Position numbers and translations under genes: made by a program. The notes beneath the pieces were generated by a model. It was not told the origin of the DNA, did not search any database, and saw nothing but the letters and a program-made list of their open reading frames with translations. Shown one piece after another: positions 24,296 through 34,672 of a DNA stretch of 64,000 bases (position 1 is its first letter; the number at the start of each line of letters is the position of its first letter). This DNA is from Oscheius tipulae (taxonomy: Eukaryota > Nematoda > Chromadorea > Rhabditida > Rhabditidae): contig JASJZH010000005.1 of the NCBI GenBank assembly GCA_037178975.1, positions 3,720,001 to 3,784,000 on the forward strand. The letters run 5' to 3'.

Positions 24296-26127
24296 TTATT
24301 CTTCGTTAACGAGCGAATCCATTACTTCCTGAACCGTCTCCTTGATCGTATCGATGCTGTCTTTCTCGGCCTTAACCTTCTCCTTCAAACCGTTCAGTCG
24401 AGTCAGCGTGTCCTTCAGCTTCTGGGCTTCCTGGCGCGAGTCGCCAGCCATTCCATCTTCACTGGTTTCGATCGATGTCTGAAGGTAGAGTTGTTACTCG
24501 GAAAGAAAATATAGCTTACCTCCTTTCGAGTGGATTCAATATCGTGAGCCTTCTTGGCGAGTTCCTGATTTTTAGCTGACAGCTCATCATTCAGTGACTG
24601 CAGCTGCTCATTCTCCTCTTGAAGCTTTTTCGCATTCGAGTCGGCCGGCTTCCTCAGATCATTGACCAGCTTCTCGAGAATAGCATTTCGTTTTTCCAGT
24701 GTAGCCAGCTGGTTCATCTTCTCCGACTGGACAGAAATTTGTTCTTCTAGAGACAGCTTATCCTCCTCCAACTGCTTGCATTTTTCCGTTAACTCGTTGT
24801 TTTTGACCTTCATCTCTTCGCACTTGCGCATTAGCTCCTCCTGACCGTCCTTCATCATCTTCAGACTAGTATCCTTGGCCTCTTCGAACTTGGTCATCTC
24901 CTGCTCAATTTTGGCGAGAAGGAGACGCGTCTGATCAACTTCAGCTTGCAATTTGACTTCCTCCTCGTTCCAGACCCTCTTCTCTTCAGCATGCAGGCGG
25001 ACCAGACGCTCCTTCTCCACGGCGGAAGAGCTCTTCTCCAGCTGTAAGCTTTCCAGCTGGCCCTGTAATCACAGAATCATTATAAAATGGAAAATGAACC
25101 TGACTTCAATGGTGCTTTTGTGAGAGACGAGACTAGTCTTGAGCTCATCAATCTTCTTCTCCAGAGTCTCGTCGCGACCCTTCTGAGTCGACAGTTCAAG
25201 TTGCAGCTCCTGAGCTCCAATTTTCAGCGTCTGGACCTGCTTGATAAGATCCACTTTCTCGTTCTCGCTCGACTCGAGACTGGACGTCAGCTTCTTGATC
25301 TCGGACTTGGCCTCAGAAAGATCTTCCTTCGACTTGGCCCAGAAGTGCTTCATCCTCTCAATCTCTTCCTTGGCCTTGTCGAGCGACGAGACGAGCGTTT
25401 TGTTCTCGTTTTGGAGAGTGGTGATGACGATTTGAAGCTCGGCACGAGATGTGTTCAGCTTTTGAATTTTGCCATTCAGTTCAGTCATCGATGTCTTCAG
25501 CTCCGAGACCTTGTTTTCGGCAGCAACTCGGGAGTTCTTGTGATCTTCCATCTTGGCTTCGATGGCAGCCTTGCTGGTCTGGACCGAGGTGATCGAATCG
25601 GTGAGTTGAGCGATCTAAAACAGATTTAGGTAGGTGGGAACCGATTACCTGGCTGTTCAGCTTACTGAGATGCCCGGCCAGGAAGGCAGCATACTCCGGC
25701 TCGAGATCGACAATGGACGACATGCGCGAGTGGTATCGCTCGAGATTGATTTCACGAACTGAAAATGAGGGCAGTGAATCAGAAATCAAGAAAACATACG
25801 TTTTTGCTTTTGGATCTTGTCATTCTTATCCTTGACCGGTTTCTTGACCACAGGTTTAGTCTTTTCGTCCTGGTTGAGCAGTTTCTTAGCTTTATCATCC
25901 CACGTTTGATCGAATCCATCCGCAGTGTGGAAGTAGTAAAAGGCCACAGCGACGGCAACCACGGTGGTGAAGGCCACCGAGACCGAGATGAGGAAGAATG
26001 GCTCCAAAGCCACCTAAAAAGGGTAGTATCAACTAAAAGGAGTTTAACTAACCGAGGGAACGAGTGCTTGAAGGTAGTATGAGCCCGTATCCGTCTCAAT
26101 AAGTGCGATCCATCTGCCTGCAGACAT
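24296..26127 (-). CDS. ER/membrane-anchored long coiled-coil protein (kinectin/RRBP1-like)
   Basis: It starts MSAGRWIALIETD at ATG 26127, 17 nt after TTTTCCAG. A single hydrophobic helix follows (FFLISVSVAFTTVVAVAVAF), then a basic KPVVKKPVKDKNDKIQKQK segment. The remaining roughly 500 residues are almost pure heptad coiled coil (for example LQIVITTLQNENKTLVSSLD, LEKRNAILEKLVNDLRKP). The last exon ends TIKETVQEVMDSLVNEE at the stop 24296-24298. Introns are short (about 24487-24527, 25055-25100, 25616-25648, 25758-25799 and 26015-26052). The layout of an N-terminal membrane anchor, basic stretch and long coiled coil is that of kinectin/p180 proteins of the rough ER. Coiled coils are poor for orthology, so the name is a guess about class only. 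Confidence 0.7.
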
Positions 26128-26500
26128 TTGAAGTTGATATGGTCTGGAAAACAAGGAATTGAAATAATTGTGTCGAAATAGCATGGAAGTAGTAGGAAAT
26201 CAGTCAAAGTGATAAAAAGGTTATATTGTCGAAAGAAATTGGTTGGAATTGCGTTTCCTTGCACTGAATGCAGATGATAGTTTCCCTATTATTCTTCAGC
26301 AACCATTTAACATAACAAATTGACTACAAACACTTTTCGACAGAACGTTTTGGCGAAAAAGCTGAAAAATACACTTCAAGTTTGAATGGCGAAGTAACAA
26401 GCTCGTAATGAGACCTCCATAAGAGCGGGCATTCAAACTGGGTTTTTTTTCAGCCGACATCCAAAGAAAACTTGAACATATAATTCTTCATTCAAACAAA

Positions 26501-29500
26501 TCACCAAACAAAACCGATAGGAATTGTTGTCCCGTCCGATTGAACTCGTCTCGTGTACGGAGAAAGTGTGTGGATGAGTGATGTGCCTTTGCTACAGGTT
26601 AAAATGTGTTGAGAGCTTGGTTCAATAGCAATGTAGCTGAAAAGGGAGTGTTTCTATAAACAAGTCTTGGAAACTCACTCTATGGCAACACATTCAGGTG
26701 TTTCTTGAACAAGCTGATCCGTTTGTCTCTGAATAGCCTGTCCTCTGGCTAGATAGGCGTCTCCCAGCCTGTCAAACCCAGACGTTTTTGTCACAATTTC
26801 ACCAGTATTTGTCTCCAGAACGAAATTCCCAGCTGCATTTGATGTAAATCTTGTGAACTGGACTTCTGGAAAGGAAGAACAGCCGAGGGATTTCAATCGA
26901 TCCGAGTTTCTCGGACATCGATACACGACGAATGAATCATCTATAAAGAATTTGTTGAAAAGCTTCAGACTTTGCACCCACCAAGATAAAGAAGATCAAC
27001 ATCGTCGTCGGTAACTGCTTGATAGACTCTTGCTCTCTGTTGTCCACCGACCAATGCTGGAACAATGGAGACTGTCGTATCAATTGGCTTCGCTGAAACC
27101 TTTCGGTCGCCGGAAGAATCCGAAGTGTACAATTTATTTCCGGCCGAGACTACCAGTTTCTTTCCCGCTGTCTGGAATGTGTCTTTTGCATGAGTTTCTT
27201 CAGAACTACCTTGACTTCGCGGACCAGCATTGTCGGATCCTCGAACAGCCTCCACATTTCGGTTCGAGAGTTGATGATTCGGGTTGTTGGATAATCGGCA
27301 CGTTGGCAGAATTTGTCCGCCTGTAACGGACAATCGTCAACTGTCATGTCAACAGGAAACTCACAACTTTCATCAGTGTCTTAGCAGTCTTTGCCACCAA
27401 ACAGTTCGGTCTTCTCTGGATCTCTCCAGCATCCGAGGACTCTGACTTTCGTTTGGAAGCCTCTTCCAGATTGAGCAAGACATCAGCGTATTTTGAGAAG
27501 AGCGAATGATTCTCTTTCCCATCATATGTTTTCCAGCTGTCCCAGTGAATAGCGCCGATCACTCTTGTGATAACGTAACCCTGTTCGAGAGCAATCTCCA
27601 GCTCGAAAGTTGTCCATGTTCCGGTCAGTATCCTCTCCTTCTCCAAATGATCACACAGATCACAGCCGGTCTCGAAGCAAGCTGAGAAGTTTATTGTTAT
27701 AATTTCAGAAATACTGATACCTTTACATAGATGATAGACTACCTTCCCGTTGACATTGTCCGGAAGCACTGGGTAGAGAAGGGAAGAGGGAGCTAAGACC
27801 TGACAGTATACAATCCCCTTAACTTGGTTTTGTAGCTCTTGGACTGTTCGAATGGGGACGATAAACTGTTCTCCGTGGATTCGACGCATCTCACAGTCCG
27901 GATACGAGCCTTCTCGTAGTACTTTTCCAGGTAAACTGACAAATTTTTATTGGATTTTGAGAGTGAACTACCTGGTAATGTCACAGACACGAATCTCATA
28001 CTCTTCGTCAGACTCAGCCGCATGGCAGAAGACTTCAGAACGGGGTGGGTACAAGGCGGCTAAGGTTTCAACTGGTCCCTGAACGGAATTCTTATTCTCG
28101 AGGAAATGATACAAACCTCATAGACGAATGAGCTCAAAAAGTCACGGACTTCCTTCTTCTCCCTCAATTCCGCGATTGCGCACTCCCAGACAACCTCAAA
28201 GTCGTGCATCCTCCTGTAGATTTACAGTTGAACAATAGCAAAAATCTCTCACGAGACGACTTCCTTCTTCTTTGTGTCCTGTCTGTTGATCTTCTCCAAA
28301 TCCAATTCTCTTCTCGGAACTATTTGAGGAACGTAATTACAGCCGTGCGCATGCCAATAACAGCCATGAATCTCGATCACAAGTCCTCTCGGGTACTTGC
28401 CACAAGGATGAATGAAGCCGTCACAGTAGTAGGGCGTTCCGGGGATCTGAAAGAGTTTTTTGATGCCTGAAATGCCAATAAAACTACTCTGTACTCTCCG
28501 ACGTTCATTGAAGAATCGATTGGAAGCTGTTCATGATAAGTTCTCCAAGCCAAATACTCCATTGCCTGGAGGGAAGAACTGTTGGTGAAACGGGAGCTTA
28601 TTCCAAGGTCGAGAGACAAGATTCCATCAGTGAAGAAAGCTCTAAAACATATTTGAGACTGTTATACTTTGGTCTTACCGTCTGAACGAGAGAAGAGAGG
28701 CAGTCAACAGATCAGAGGACTCTTCAACGAGTCTCACTTGAAGATGATCGAAAGACATCGAGTCGATGCAGGACACAGCGCCGGAATGAAGGATCAGCTT
28801 GTTGTAGGTGTAACTGAATGAGAGTAAGAAACGAAAGAATGAGTCTTACTTTAATAGCTCGTTGAGAAGTACATAAGGTTGCGTAGCCAGCTCTTTGTGG
28901 TAGTTGACCGCCAGGTCCTTGTCCTCTGAACTTTCCAAGTCTTCCAGAAAGATGTCTAGCTTGGGAACACTGCCGACATAGTTCAGATTGTCCTCACGGA
29001 TGAATCTTTGAGGCACGAGTCTGGAAATTGGGAATGCGGGCTGGAAGAGTACTGTAACGAGAACCTTGTGCACCAGCTCGTTAGCTATTGGCTTCGTTAG
29101 AGATTCAACAATCAGCTGGGTTTGACACGGCTCAGAGTTGGTGCACACATTGACCGAAACTAGGAAACCGTTCGACCTACCTAAACGGAATTTTTACATT
29201 CACTGCCTCTGCCAACTGCCGAAGAGTGTACGGGAAGAGGTGCCTCGAGTCGACGATTTTTAACTGAAAACTTTAGATATTTCTGTTCCCTATACCCTTA
29301 CTAGAATTCCGTCAACTCTTAGGTATCGAACCTGGCCATCAGTCATCACAATCCCTTTAGTTTTCAACGTGGCATCGCTGACAGCATAGCTGAGGAGGTA
29401 CTCGTTTACACAGTCCGGAATGCCATGGAAGACTACAGTATACCGTTCATGGTTTTTGGAAACGAGGAAGTTGAACAAAGCATCCAGAACTGACTCTTCA

Positions 29501-31525
29501 CTGTCGAAAGAACGGAAGAAATGGAGACGTCTGTCGTCGAAGGAACACTTCTCGCATGTTAGTTCGACACCCTTGTCCAAATTGACATGCAATTCGTCTC
29601 GACAATCCTTGCAGCAGCGAAGAGCCATAACTAGGAGAGGTTTCTGCTGCTGCTGACCCTCATCATCTTCCACAATTTCGTACTGGATTTGGACGAAGAT
29701 CATTTTCTGACTGACAGCCCGAATGCCTGCCTTGTTCTTGGCCGACATGATACAGGAGTGTCCTTTTAGTCGAAAGGTTCGACAGTGCTGACAGTAGGCT
29801 GTGTTGCAAGCATGACCCTTGTACTTTCGGTAGTTCGTTCCACATTCCTCGCAGTAGAGAGTCATCCCACAGATCGTCATCTTTGAGCCTTTCTCTGAAT
29901 TCTGTTATTGGACAGAGGTTGAGATAGACTACCCAATGGTTTCCTGTGATTCTCTTCGCACTTTTTACTGTAGAAAGTCACTTTACAGTCTTCGCACTTG
30001 ATCTCGACTCCTTCTGATTGACACCCGAACAGGTTGCAAAGACGACATCGTTGCGGACAGCTGAAAGGAAGTACAGTAACCACGAAACCGTCAGAAGGGC
30101 TTCGATAGAAATTCGATGTTTTCGGAGTCAAGGCGTTTTTAAACTTTTCGATGCTCTTTAAACTTGTAGCTTTTGATTTGTTATACAACTTTGCAGGACA
30201 TCGGAAGTTAAGAAATACCCCGAAAATACATACGTAATACCAGTTCTAGCAACTGATGAGCGTTTATTTGAGATAGACTCACTTGTAATGGTTCATCAGC
30301 GTCGTGTATCGAACCTTGCAATCCACACAGTAGTATTTCGTGCCCACGAACTGTGGGATGCTGTGGATGTACTGATAATGACCGTCCTTGCAGATCAGTC
30401 CGATGATGTTCTTGCCCCACAGAGACTGTCCCGTGAAGATTGGCTTCTTGTTGTCCTGTTCCGCGAAGACTGCGAATTGATACTGTTGAGCGTAGTAGTT
30501 CTGCAACATTCGGACATCCTCGATCGTATAGTTTTTCTCCTTCGGCAGAGTCCTATCCGGAGCCAGTCCCGCACAGCGAAGCATCTCTTCTGCTTGCTGT
30601 TGGAGTTTCTAGGAAACTTGTTGCTAGGATATTGAAAAAGAGTACCGGGAAGTTCTGATCCTCATCGCAAACATTCATCAACTCTTTCCACTTCTCCTCA
30701 ATTTTTCTATCTTCCTTGTTCTCCTGATGCTCCAGATGACAGATTCCTTGAAGAATTGCAATCGGAAGACAGAACTTGGCCACATTGTTCGGAGTGACTC
30801 CCTTGAACTCCTTCTCCAGTTTTTGCCCTGGTTTGACACCGCTTCCAGTCAATTGCTTCACAAAGTTTAAAGTGATCTCGAACTGAAACATTTTGTTTTT
30901 TGCAGGAATAGACCGAAACCACCTCATTGGAGCTGATCGGCTTGAGAAATCTGTCCACTTTGCGCAAGAAGGCTAACTGTTCCAGGATGGCAGTGTTGGT
31001 CAAGCTCAGAATCGGACTGAAACAGAAACTTTGAAAGATGTTTGAACTTACACATAGGGAAGACAGATTGCATTGTCAAGATCCTTGTGTCGGATCTCGA
31101 TTCCCAGGAACATTGCATAGGAACTGATTTCTCTGTATTGGCGGGCTACCAGGTCTTTGATACAGACTGCATAGCCTTCTTCGGGAATTGGTAGCGATTC
31201 CAACGCGTTAAGAAAGTTTAGCATAAAGGTCTTGGAGAAAATGGTGTCTTCCCAGTTCTTTGTAGTTCCAATCTGTCGATAGCTATAGAGATCTTTCGCT
31301 CGGAGTCTTCTTGTCGGTTTAGGGTCCTTCAAAAGAGTCAGCTGTACCAATTTCTAGACATACCGTAAACTTTGGATCATTCCTAGAGACTGCAGCTTTC
31401 TTGTGATTGTGCACAACAGTTTTCGGAGTCTTAACCTCGGTCGTGATCTTCGGAGCAACTGCTCGACCCTGTGTTCGTCTCTTACCAAAGCCTCCGGGCC
31501 GATACTTGAACAGGTTGTTGTCCAT
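26501..31525 (-). CDS. protein-primed family B DNA polymerase, Polinton/adintovirus type, spliced and apparently inactive
   Basis: About fifteen exons with short GT-AG introns can be followed in frame from ATG 31525. The N-terminal region includes GKNIIGLICKDGHYQYIHS and KYYCVDCKVRYTTLMNHY. Paired-cysteine motifs typical of Polinton PolB follow (CRLCNLFGC, CEECGTNYRKYKGHAC, HSCIM, 29750-30060). Next come a DSRHLFPYTLRQL segment, NLNYVGSVPK, the diagnostic IEIHGCYWHAHGCNY (about 28335-28385), VWECAIAEL, LAPSSLLYPVLP and LTGTWTTFELEIALEQGY, and KFCQRADY. The altered DDSFVVY is the last catalytic-core motif. The order equals that of protein-primed PolB of Polintons. Exonuclease motif I (FVQIQ), polymerase motif A (DITSLP), motif B and motif C (YLDDSF) all differ at essential positions. 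The stop is either at 26675 or, if one more intron is spliced, at 26501-26503. No integrase, ATPase, protease or capsid gene is nearby. Confidence 0.8.
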
Positions 31526-31632
31526 CAACTGACTTTGTTACAACTGGCTGCTTTCCCTGCACAGTTTTAGACAAAAATCGATATTTGAATCGGTTTACAA
31601 CCTCCACGGAAGCGACGCAAGTTGAAAGCTGG

Positions 31633-31640
31633 TATATAAG
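31633..31640 (+). promoter_or_regulatory. TATA box (TATATAAG)
   Basis: A canonical TATA element about 110 nt upstream of the polymerase ATG but oriented to the plus strand. A likely non-coding first exon follows, ending at the donor GTACGT (31705), with an acceptor TTTTCAG at about 32188-32194. This looks like a conventional cis-spliced plus-strand transcript. Confidence 0.45.
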
Positions 31641-32234
31641 GAGAGCAGATAGAGCCAGTCTACATTCGTCCATTCATACTCCTTCAACTCTCCTGGATCC
31701 TGAGGTACGTCTTCTCCTCCCCCTTCCCTCACCCTACACATCCCATCGTCCAGACCGGCTTTCCTTATCAGTTTTCTTTCTGTCTCTCGTGTTCGTGTCA
31801 CGAGATTCAGTCGGATCTGACTGGTTGAGGAGGTCTAAGCCTAAGCGTCCGTTGTCGGACCTCGGAGGTGGAAGAGTCTTGGCTCTCCCGCTTTCAGCCC
31901 ACGTGTCAAACCCATGAGATTGGGGTCGTGGGACATCCGTTTAGCTGGTTGTGAAGTCACAAGACCGGCTGCCAGTCCGATTGTGGGTACTCGTCCTGTC
32001 GTCTCTGCTACGATATCCCGGCGATCACCACAGTTGGCGGCACTTGGTCCTCATTTGTGATTGTCCTTATCGGACGATGGGGATAGTAGACAGGATGAGA
32101 GACAGTCCAGAATGTTCTCTGTACAATCAGAGCTGTCTCAAAAGGACACGAACCTCCCTGGCACATTGACGTAAACTAACAAACTTCTTTTCAGGCTCTT
32201 CGGTCGAGCAGTCTTCTTAAAATGGTTCTTGCCA

Positions 32235-32438
32235 ATGCTTTCATTGGGGAAAGGGATGCTAGTGAATAAAAATGCATATCGACTTCTGTTCCTTTCAATA
32301 ATTGGCTTTCTCTTAGGAGTTTTCTTCTCAGGGCTGCGCCTAGACGATTTCAAGAAGACTAGTCAGAGATGTATCTCGTCAATAATCTGCAGACCAAAAG
32401 CCAAGAGATCATCGCTGAAATACAGCTGGCTGTTTTGA
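32235..32438 (+). CDS. small single-pass membrane protein, hypothetical
   Basis: A 68-codon ORF in the exon downstream of the TATA box and 5'UTR intron. It has a short polar start, one hydrophobic helix (LLFLSIIGFLLGVFFSGLRL) and a basic tail, ending at TGA 32436-32438. An out-of-frame ATG at 32222 opens a 15-codon upstream ORF. No family recognised. It could equally be untranslated leader of the downstream membrane-protein gene. Confidence 0.3.
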   Translation: MLSLGKGMLVNKNAYRLLFLSIIGFLLGVFFSGLRLDDFKKTSQRCISSIICRPKAKRSSLKYSWLF

Positions 32439-32499
32439 TGAAGACAATGCATTGTCCACTACCACAGTAGACTGGAAAAGCATCAAACTATCACGCTCT

Positions 32500-32790
32500 T
32501 TCATCCGGCTCTACTTTATTACTAGCTCTTCGTCGTTCCAATCTGTTAATAGATGTAGAGATCATTAGCTCGAGGTCTTTGCATCAATCGTGGACCCTTC
32601 GAAAACAGCCGCTTTCGGGTTTCGGGATTTACTTCAAACTTTGGACCATTTAAGAAACAACAGCCTTCTGGTGATTGCGCTCAACTGTTATCGGAATCTC
32701 CACTTTGATTTTACTGGTTTCGTTGCTACCAATAACTTCAAACCTATGACCTTTTCCTTCATCGCCGGATCGACTCCGCTCTGGCCCTAA
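32500..32790 (-). pseudogene. decayed duplicate of the first two exons of the polymerase gene
   Basis: Plus-strand text here parallels 31250-31490 of the polymerase gene in the same orientation. Shared blocks include GTTCCAATCTGT, ATAGATG/CTATAGAGATC, ACTTTGGA and TTCTTGTGATTG/TTCTGGTGATTG, with many indels. No open frame survives. It is therefore a relic of a tandem duplication of the 5' end of the gene. The plus-strand 66-codon ORF over it is a shadow. Confidence 0.55.
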
Positions 32791-32861
32791 CAATTCGAAA
32801 TCCACGTGGGTTACTAGCCATTTGCGCAGTTCTCCTAGCTACTGGAGTCAGTCTGGCCTCG

Positions 32862-33952
32862 ATGTTCCGTTCCATTTGGGCAATAGCTAAAACCTTCATC
32901 CTTTTTGGGATTATCGCAGTCTGCTGCTACTTCATCACTGCTTCTCTGGAAAAGTAAGAGATCCCCTATTCTCACGAGTGTTTCCAGCAAACTTATCGAC
33001 ATCTTCTGGCGCTATGATCACATGGACAACGAGAGCACCTTACAGGCTCTTCAGGACGTAGGTTTTGCCTAAAAACTTATTCTTTGGTAGATTGACGAGG
33101 CCCGATTCCAACAAGCCCAGCGATTCTCGGTCCTTCTGTCACGAACAAAGAATTTGACTGAAATTCAAAGTAAGTTTGTCGCGTAACAGCCAAGTATTAA
33201 CAGCTTTCCTCTCCGACTATGTCCTTCTCGCCTACGGAGCAAGCTTTGCTGTCCCTCCCCCAGTGAAGGAGGAACGTTGGACACCAAAGTAGAGTCGTAC
33301 CTGTATAAAACAAAATAAAAGTATCTTCAGCATCTGGGCTGGACTAACCGATACTCTTCTCAAGCGAGATCCTCTCCCAAAAGTGACCAACAGATACTGG
33401 GTTCCCTTGCTGAAAATGCTCCTCTCGTTTGTGGGAACCGTCTTCGGGATCTTCATCGTCGGTGAGTTGTTCTCGATCCTCCAACATTTCCCAAGGTTCC
33501 ATGTCAATAGCCATTTGGGGAGTCTTCGCATTCGTCTGTGCTCTTTTTTTCCGCAAAATTGCCGGTCTGGTACCAATCCTCGTCCTGGCTCTGACTCTTC
33601 TCTACGCTGTCGGATTGCTCTTTTTGGTCGCCACACTTCCTAAATACTCGTCCCTACGAGTCGGTCTAACCGACGGTGTTTACAAAATGGTCGGGTTCTA
33701 TCAGGAGAGAACAACCTATGAGGCAACACATAAATCAGTCTAGAAATACAAAAAGTTTAGGACAAACCAGCTCTAATGGAATTCGTGACCCGCCTTCTCC
33801 TACTTTCAGCTCAAGGGGCATTCATGTTCGCCCTGTCCGACATGTACATCATGTGCCGGGTTTGCCCAACTGGATTCGAGACGGATGTCGAGCTTCGCTC
33901 ATTCAACAAGTTCCAAAACGGGCGCCTTGCTCAGGACAAAAAGAATCAGTAA
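32862..33952 (+). CDS. multi-pass membrane protein, CLCC1-like
   Basis: Exons chain in frame from ATG 32862. After an initial hydrophobic helix (TFILFGIIAVCCYFITASLE) come amphipathic exons (FWRYDHMDNESTLQALQD, RFSVLLSRTKNLTEIQ), then VPPPVKEERWTP. A 33-nt intron (about 33292-33324) follows, and then SIWAGLTDTLLKRDP, RYWVPLLKMLLSFVG and two further hydrophobic helices (VPILVLALTLLYAVGLLFLV). The order (an SIW...DP segment, a W-VP-x-K helix, then terminal membrane helices) resembles the ER anion channel CLCC1, but the similarity is only at pattern level. The protein ends at 33743, or, if a weak donor after YKM is used, at 33952 with an extra hydrophobic exon. The 3' end meets GINS2 tail-to-tail. 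Confidence 0.5.
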
Positions 33953-33976
33953 TCAGATACACACTCGGAATTTATC

Positions 33977-34672
33977 TCACATTGTTAACTCGTGTGTTAA
34001 GTCTACAAATTGGGCAATTTTGGCGCTGGCTGAAAGAGTCGCTCGCAGACTGGCGCTGGAGACCTCTGCATCTTGTACGTTGTCCATTCGGGCATACGAG
34101 GCTTCACTCTGTAGAGGAACTTGAGAATCGGATAGAAAAGTTCATACCTGGGAGATAAATTTGAGCGCTGAAGAGCGTATTTTTGCCTCTCGTTTATCCC
34201 ACAAGTCGTGAATGAGGTGTTTAATCTGGAATAGCACGATACGAAAAAGCCTAAAGGACTGACCTGATCAGCTTCGAGAATATCTTCTTTTGCATCCTTC
34301 ACCAAAATTCGGGTAATTTCAAAAAAGTATTTCGGCAGTGCGACCAGTGTCTCACTGTCGGATTCATCTGCCACGAAGCGTTTCAATTGGTCGGTAGACA
34401 TCCAAGAAGGCATCTGAACAACTGAGATACCTGACTTAATAAGCATTTCTGACCACAACAATGCAGTGGTTTTTCCGACGAAGCTGAACGGCCATCCACA
34501 GTGGCACCATTACAGGAATTCCAGCCTCTAACGGACCAATATCTCCGGAAATCAAACGTAGAGTTGGTTCATCAATTTTTGGAACAATCTGAAAGGGTGT
34601 ATGGGAAATACTGAGAGTTCATACCTGTATTTTCGACTCTTCGCAAAGAAATGCAGTTCTTTCAGGATTCAT
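33977..34672 (-). CDS. GINS2: DNA replication complex GINS protein PSF2
   Basis: A subunit of the GINS tetramer, part of the CMG replicative helicase. ATG 34672 lies directly after ACTTCATAG. The first exons encode MNPERTAFLCEE, IVPKIDEPTLRLISGDIGP and GIPVMVPLWMAVQLRRKNHC, exactly the PSF2 N-terminal pattern (hydrophobic strand, GDxGPF-like turn, VPLWxAxxL). They are followed by MPSWMSTDQLKRF, PKYFFEITRILVKDA and LIHDLWDKREAKIRSSA. The last exon, with SEASYARMDNV, ends at the stop 33977-33979. The total is about 180 residues, the normal length. Five short introns. The stop codon is about 25 nt from that of the convergent CLCC1-like gene. Confidence 0.88.

Noticed and set aside
25087-25629. 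180-codon plus-strand ORF over the coiled-coil gene
   Set aside because: Antisense shadow of a Leu/Glu/Lys-rich coiled coil; no start context or splice signals on the plus strand.
26380-26445. Short inverted repeat GTTTGAATG/CATTCAAAC near 26385 and 26430
   Set aside because: Only nine paired bases with a loop of about 45 nt; not distinguishable from chance.
26501-31525. Complete Polinton/Maverick element around the polymerase
   Set aside because: No terminal inverted repeats, integrase, packaging ATPase, protease or capsid ORF is present in the flanking 10 kb on either side; neighbours are ordinary host genes.
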